IMG/VR virus record: IMGVR_UViG_3300037459_000194
Location: 1-41,335 of that record
Source: a virus
Direction: 5' to 3' (one strand)
Length of the DNA stretch: 41,335 nt
Shown here: one piece after another, positions 38,243 through 41,335 of the stretch
Layout of the letters: every line of letters begins with the position of its first letter
Position numbering within the stretch: the stretch's first letter is position 1
The notes under the pieces: generated by a model
What the model was told of the DNA's origin: nothing
The model's input: the letters and a program-made list of their open reading frames with translations, nothing else
Databases searched by the model: none
Program-made: the position numbers and the translations under genes

Positions 38243-39799
38243 TCAACCCCTTACGCGCCGCGCGAACCGTCCGCGCTTCACCTGCCGGCGGTAGAGCGTC
38301 CGCACGTAATAGCGCAGAGCGTCGAGCGCGTGGTCTTCCTGGTCCTTCTTCGGCCTCTCGTCTTCGGCCCATTCGTAGTTGCGGAATTCTCGGCAAAGGT
38401 TCGGGCACGCGCGCCGGTTGACGAACAACCGCGGCCGACCGTCGCGCTGCACGTTGAGCATTGCCTGCAGATCCTTGATGCCTTCTTCCACGTCTTTGTC
38501 GGCACGACGGCCGAGCAAACCACGTGCGCGAAGTTCACCGCGGCCTTGCGCGTCGTGATCCATGATCGTGCCGCGCTGGATCTTCTCCTTGACGCCGTGC
38601 CGGCCCGAGAGCTTGTTGTATCCGGTCGCCGAATCGCGCTCGAGTTGCCAGCCCTCGACGTCGGCGATGTAGCGGATCGGTGCGTCGTAGAGCTGCTGCG
38701 TCCGGTACCACTCGCGATACACGTAGAGGCGGCCGTCCTCGTCGGCCGCGATCCACAGGAAGACGAATGGATTCGTCCATCCGAAGTCCACCGATCGCCC
38801 GCGCACCCACGACTTCTTCGGCCAGTCCGACTGCCAGGCGTCGCAGTGAATCTCGCGGCGGAACCCGCTGTAGACGATGCCGTGTTTCGCGGCCGCCTTG
38901 CCGAGCACCTGCTCGTCGTAGTCGGCGCCCGTCATGTGCTTCGTCCAGAACGAGGCGGCGTCCTGGTCGATCACCGGGTTCGTGCGCATGTCGGCGTTGA
39001 CGAAAAAGTAACCCCACTCGCCATCCTCGGCGCGCTCCTTCAGCTCGTTCACCCAACCGCGGCCCTTGGGCGACGCCGGGATCACGACGATGCCGTGCCG
39101 GTTGATCATCCGTGGCTGCAGTTGGCGGTGCCACGCCTCCTCGCGGATCAGCGGCGCCTCGGCGATCAGCATCCAGTCGAGCTCCTCGGACAGCAGCGAG
39201 TCAAGGTGGCGCGCGCTCTTCACCTGTGCGAACGATTCGAAGCCGCCGGCGAAGCGGATCCGGATCTCCATGTCGCCCTGCTTCGGCTTGTTGCGCGCCT
39301 TGAGCACAGTCGCTCCCGCGGCCTTCAACGACGCCTTCACGAACGGGTGGTGCACCGTCGCGGCGAGCAGATACTCCATCTCCTTTTTGCCCTGGTCGTA
39401 TTCCGGCGCGACGATCCAGCCGTTCGTCCCAGGGGTGAGCAGAAGCGGTGCGACCTCGTGCGCGCCACACACCGACTTGCCGGCACGTGACCCGCCCTCG
39501 AAGAGCTTGATGTGCGCGTTGGATGCGTGCAGTAGGCACTGCGGTTGTGACGGCCACCACCCGACCTTTTCGAAAATCGCCGCCTTGTCGCTGATGACCT
39601 TGGTCCCGAGCGGCCGTGGATACCACAACGGCACGCGCACCCCGTCGTCCCGCGTCTTCCAATGCTCGTCGTCAACGTCGCCGGTGTCCTCCGGCTTGAA
39701 GTCTATGAGCCGGATCTCGTGGCGCTTCCACCGGCCCTGCTCCTCCTTGAACCAGGACGCGAGCTCACGGTCGTGGCGGACGGTGTTCTGGGGCGTCAC
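38243..39799 (-). CDS. Terminase large subunit
   Basis: A 518-residue packaging motor. The ATPase Walker A is GGSRAGKS at 102-109, Walker B is LDWMLIAEAP at about 208-217, with a coupling SPKGRG near 243. The nuclease has SVDFGWTNPF at 336, MDHDAQGRGE near 410, and a C-terminal DHALDALRYY, the acidic residues of the RNase H-like site. It cuts and translocates phage DNA through the portal. The GTG start at 39799 is fixed by a GTGA overlap with the preceding gene; an upstream ATG in the same frame lies inside that gene. Confidence 0.95.
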   Translation of the reverse strand: MTPQNTVRHDRELASWFKEEQGRWKRHEIRLIDFKPEDTGDVDDEHWKTRDDGVRVPLWYPRPLGTKVISDKAAIFEKVGWWPSQPQCLLHASNAHIKLFEGGSRAGKSVCGAHEVAPLLLTPGTNGWIVAPEYDQGKKEMEYLLAATVHHPFVKASLKAAGATVLKARNKPKQGDMEIRIRFAGGFESFAQVKSARHLDSLLSEELDWMLIAEAPLIREEAWHRQLQPRMINRHGIVVIPASPKGRGWVNELKERAEDGEWGYFFVNADMRTNPVIDQDAASFWTKHMTGADYDEQVLGKAAAKHGIVYSGFRREIHCDAWQSDWPKKSWVRGRSVDFGWTNPFVFLWIAADEDGRLYVYREWYRTQQLYDAPIRYIADVEGWQLERDSATGYNKLSGRHGVKEKIQRGTIMDHDAQGRGELRARGLLGRRADKDVEEGIKDLQAMLNVQRDGRPRLFVNRRACPNLCREFRNYEWAEDERPKKDQEDHALDALRYYVRTLYRRQVKRGRFARRVRG

Positions 39800-40188
39800 G
39801 CTTTCACCTGCAGCCGGCGCAAAGCTATCGTGCGACAGGCGCGCAGCGCTTCCTCGATCACCACGCCATCGGGGAACGCGATGCCGGTGCCCCGGATCTG
39901 CGCGACCATGTGCACCGCTCGTTCGTAGCCGAGCCCGGTGGCGGCCGCTACCTTGTCGTAGTCGGGCATCGCGCAGTCCCAGGCTGAGTCGAGGTCTTCC
40001 GCCTCGCCCTCGAGCCGGTCGCGGAAGCCACTGAAGCACTCCGACCACACCGCAAGCACGACGGCGAGCCGTGGGTTATCCAGGATCGCCGTGGCGCGCA
40101 GGATCGCGTTGTCGCCCTGCGCCGCTCGCGCCACCTCGCACGCCGCACGGATCCACTCGGGGACTACCAGGCCTAGCTGATCAGCCAT
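39796..40188 (-). CDS. Hypothetical protein upstream of terminase (alternative TerS)
   Basis: A 130-residue helical protein directly upstream of, and overlapping, TerL. The segment DYDKVAAATGLGYERAVHMV then GTGIAFPDGVV looks like an HTH with a short wing, so this could be the true terminase small subunit rather than, or as well as, the HTH protein at 1963-2622. The ATG at 40188 lies inside the end of a small membrane-protein gene and has no strong ribosome site. Confidence 0.6.
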   Translation of the reverse strand: MADQLGLVVPEWIRAACEVARAAQGDNAILRATAILDNPRLAVVLAVWSECFSGFRDRLEGEAEDLDSAWDCAMPDYDKVAAATGLGYERAVHMVAQIRGTGIAFPDGVVIEEALRACRTIALRRLQVKA

Positions 40189-40292
40189 CGCAAATAGCCT
40201 ATCATGGCGACGACGGCGAAGAACACACCCATGCAAACGCCGGCGGCGATCGCGGTCGCGAGGTAGAACCAGTTGTCTTCTGGTGGTTGCAT
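40173..40292 (-). CDS. Small membrane protein (39 aa)
   Basis: A 39-residue protein: MQPPEDNWFYLATAIAAG, then VCMGVFFAVVAMIGYLRWLIS, one hydrophobic segment covering most of the length, with a short acidic N-terminus. AAGGGGGAAACG precedes the ATG. It overlaps the next gene by 16 bases. The size and topology fit a phage holin-like or membrane accessory protein, but there is no direct evidence. Confidence 0.65.
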   Translation of the reverse strand: MQPPEDNWFYLATAIAAGVCMGVFFAVVAMIGYLRWLIS

Positions 40293-40303
40293 CGTTTCCC
40301 CCT

Positions 40304-40759
40304 TCAGCTCTCGCGCCTGCGTCGAAGCGTCCGTGCCGCCTTCCGCAGGCTAGTGACCATGCCAGAGAGCCACTTCCTCGAGATCTCCATGGGGTCGTCG
40401 TCGTGCTCGCCCATGTAGTCGAAGATCGCCAGCGCCAGGCCGTCGATGTAGTGGCAGGCCTGCTCAAAGTTCCACGAGGCGCCGCCCTCGGACTCCGGGA
40501 TCTCGACGACGTGGATCTCGATATCGCACGGCCGGCCGGGCTCTGCTACCCGCAAAGTCCGAATGTCCGTCTCCGGCTCGCCCGTCACCGGGTCGACCTC
40601 GCGCACTAGGAGCACGTTCGCCGGCTCGACCTTGGAGACGTCCACGACCATCGCGAACCGCCACACGTCGTCGGGGGCGGGGTTCAGCCAGCGCACCGTG
40701 AAGCCGACGAACGGCAGCAGCCGGTCGATCGGCAGAACTTTGGGCTCGCGATCGCTCAC
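40304..40759 (-). CDS. Hypothetical 151-aa protein
   Basis: A mixed protein. The beta-rich first half (RLLPFVGFTVRWLNPAPDDV, FAMVVDVSKVEPANVLLVRE) is followed by a helical second half (SWNFEQACHYIDGLALAIFDY, RKAARTLRRRRES). The GTG start overlaps, as GTGA, the end of a ten-codon open frame that begins at the stop of the YkgJ-like gene, which may couple their translation. No family is recognised. Confidence 0.65.
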   Translation of the reverse strand: MSDREPKVLPIDRLLPFVGFTVRWLNPAPDDVWRFAMVVDVSKVEPANVLLVREVDPVTGEPETDIRTLRVAEPGRPCDIEIHVVEIPESEGGASWNFEQACHYIDGLALAIFDYMGEHDDDPMEISRKWLSGMVTSLRKAARTLRRRRES

Positions 40760-40789
40760 GGCGCCGGCTCCGGTACCGACTTCGCCATC

Positions 40790-41155
40790 TCACACCTCCA
40801 GCGTGCAGCCCTTGAGCGTGCACGGCCGCCCGTAAGGGTAGGCCGCGCACATCCACGGCCGCTTCTCGTAGATGACACAGTTCCGCGTCTTCGTGTCGAA
40901 GTGCCGGCACGCGAACCGGCCGCCGCCGAGCGGGATCAGCATCCGGAGCATCCGAACGTTGTCCCGGAGCCCTTGCGCAATCTCCCGCGCCTTCCACTTA
41001 CCCTTGTGGTACGGGCGATGCGCCCACGAGTAGAAGCGCACGTTCTTGAGGATGTAGGTGAGCCCACGCGCCCCGGTGCCTCCGATCACGATCCGCTCGC
41101 AGCAGTGCCCCGTGCACCGCCGCTTCCCCCGCACCTCCGGCGCCCGCCGCGTCAC
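40790..41155 (-). CDS. YkgJ-family cysteine-cluster protein
   Basis: A 121-residue protein with the complete cysteine pattern of YkgJ-type putative zinc- or iron-binding proteins: CTGHCC (Cys14, 18, 19), ACRHFD (Cys83), NCVIYEKRPWMCAAYP (Cys93, 103), with extra CTLKGC at the end. The C-IYE-RP-C-YP block is diagnostic. The family is widespread in bacteria; its function is poorly known, with metal chelation or Fe-S roles proposed. A GTG start overlaps the previous stop as GTGA. Its presence among packaging-side phage genes is unusual. Confidence 0.85.
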   Translation of the reverse strand: MTRRAPEVRGKRRCTGHCCERIVIGGTGARGLTYILKNVRFYSWAHRPYHKGKWKAREIAQGLRDNVRMLRMLIPLGGGRFACRHFDTKTRNCVIYEKRPWMCAAYPYGRPCTLKGCTLEV

Positions 41156-41328
41156 GACAGCCACACCGGCAGGCAGAAGTAGAGGATGACGATCGCCGCA
41201 GCGAAGTAGCCCTGCTCCCAGAACGACGCGCCTCGCAGCGCGGTCGTCCACAGGAACGCCCGGTACCGGAGGACCGGCAGGAGCGATCGCAGGAGCGGCA
41301 CATGGCTGTCTACCCGCTTCTTCTTCAT
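41152..41328 (-). CDS. Small membrane protein at the circle junction (58 aa)
   Basis: A 58-residue protein: basic start (MKKKRVDSHVPLLRSLLPVL), a middle helix, then a hydrophobic segment near the C-terminus (YFAAAIVILYFCLPVWL). The ATG overlaps, across the circle junction, the stop of the gene at 97-366 (as ATGA); the stop overlaps the YkgJ-like GTG. The start is repeated in the left terminal repeat. The single membrane segment and small size fit a holin-like protein, but this is not established. Confidence 0.65.
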   Translation of the reverse strand: MKKKRVDSHVPLLRSLLPVLRYRAFLWTTALRGASFWEQGYFAAAIVILYFCLPVWLS

Positions 41329-41335
41329 TCGATCC
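41229..41335. repeat. Terminal direct repeat, right copy
   Basis: Identical to bases 1-107. See the left copy. Joining the two gives continuous minus-strand genes across the junction, which shows that the molecule is circular or permuted. Confidence 0.95.

Overview
The window looks like the complete genome of a tailed dsDNA phage of siphovirus type. The first 107 bases are repeated exactly at the end (41229-41335), so the molecule is circularly permuted or circularised, with a unit length of about 41,228 bp. Base composition is strongly G+C-rich. Most genes have AGGAGG-like ribosome sites or overlap at ATGA, GTGA or TGATG junctions, so the host is a bacterium with canonical translation. The host cannot be named from the sequence. 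A lipoprotein with DxNxDG loops and a membrane-anchored protein resembling YetA/PcRGLX lyases are compatible with Planctomycetota, Myxococcota or similar environmental groups, but that is inference. I see no integrase, repressor or other lysogeny gene.

Layout. (a) From about 7.89 kb down to 1.09 kb on the minus strand runs a tightly coupled early operon: a replication initiator with an embedded iteron array, small unknown proteins, a 731-aa membrane-anchored protein, a cold-shock protein, a terminase-small-like HTH protein and a zinc-finger protein. (b) 456-1087 is a gene-free region carrying more copies of the same GTNAC motifs. It is followed by a tRNA-like gene and small genes that wrap around the circle junction. 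(c) From 8.0 to 14.8 kb on the plus strand lies a recombination and DNA-metabolism operon: SMC/RecF-like ATPase, ParB-methyltransferase fusion, Cas4/RecB-like Fe-S nuclease, candidate annealing protein, a Lys-rich protein and a RuvC-like resolvase. (d) From 41.3 kb leftwards to 14.9 kb on the minus strand lie the virion genes: large terminase, portal-MuF fusion, prohead protease, major capsid protein, head-tail connectors, tail terminator, major tail protein, frameshifted tail chaperones, tape measure, distal tail protein, large tail-tip protein, fibre-like proteins, and a long repeat protein. (e) At 15.3-17.0 kb, small exported proteins with calcium-loop motifs surround a two-gene plus-strand insert.

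Together: early transcription diverges from about 7.9 kb. One arm makes replication proteins and continues around the circle towards packaging and structure. The other makes recombination functions. The two arms converge at about 14.85 kb. The most unusual features are a ten-copy module with the signature LFGF-YP-GWQVxGF in a tail-region protein, with one more copy at the end of a head-tail connector; an iteron array inside the initiator gene whose geometry recurs in the large intergenic region; a tRNA-like gene with an unpaired anticodon stem; and the exported DxNxDG cluster. No endolysin is recognisable.
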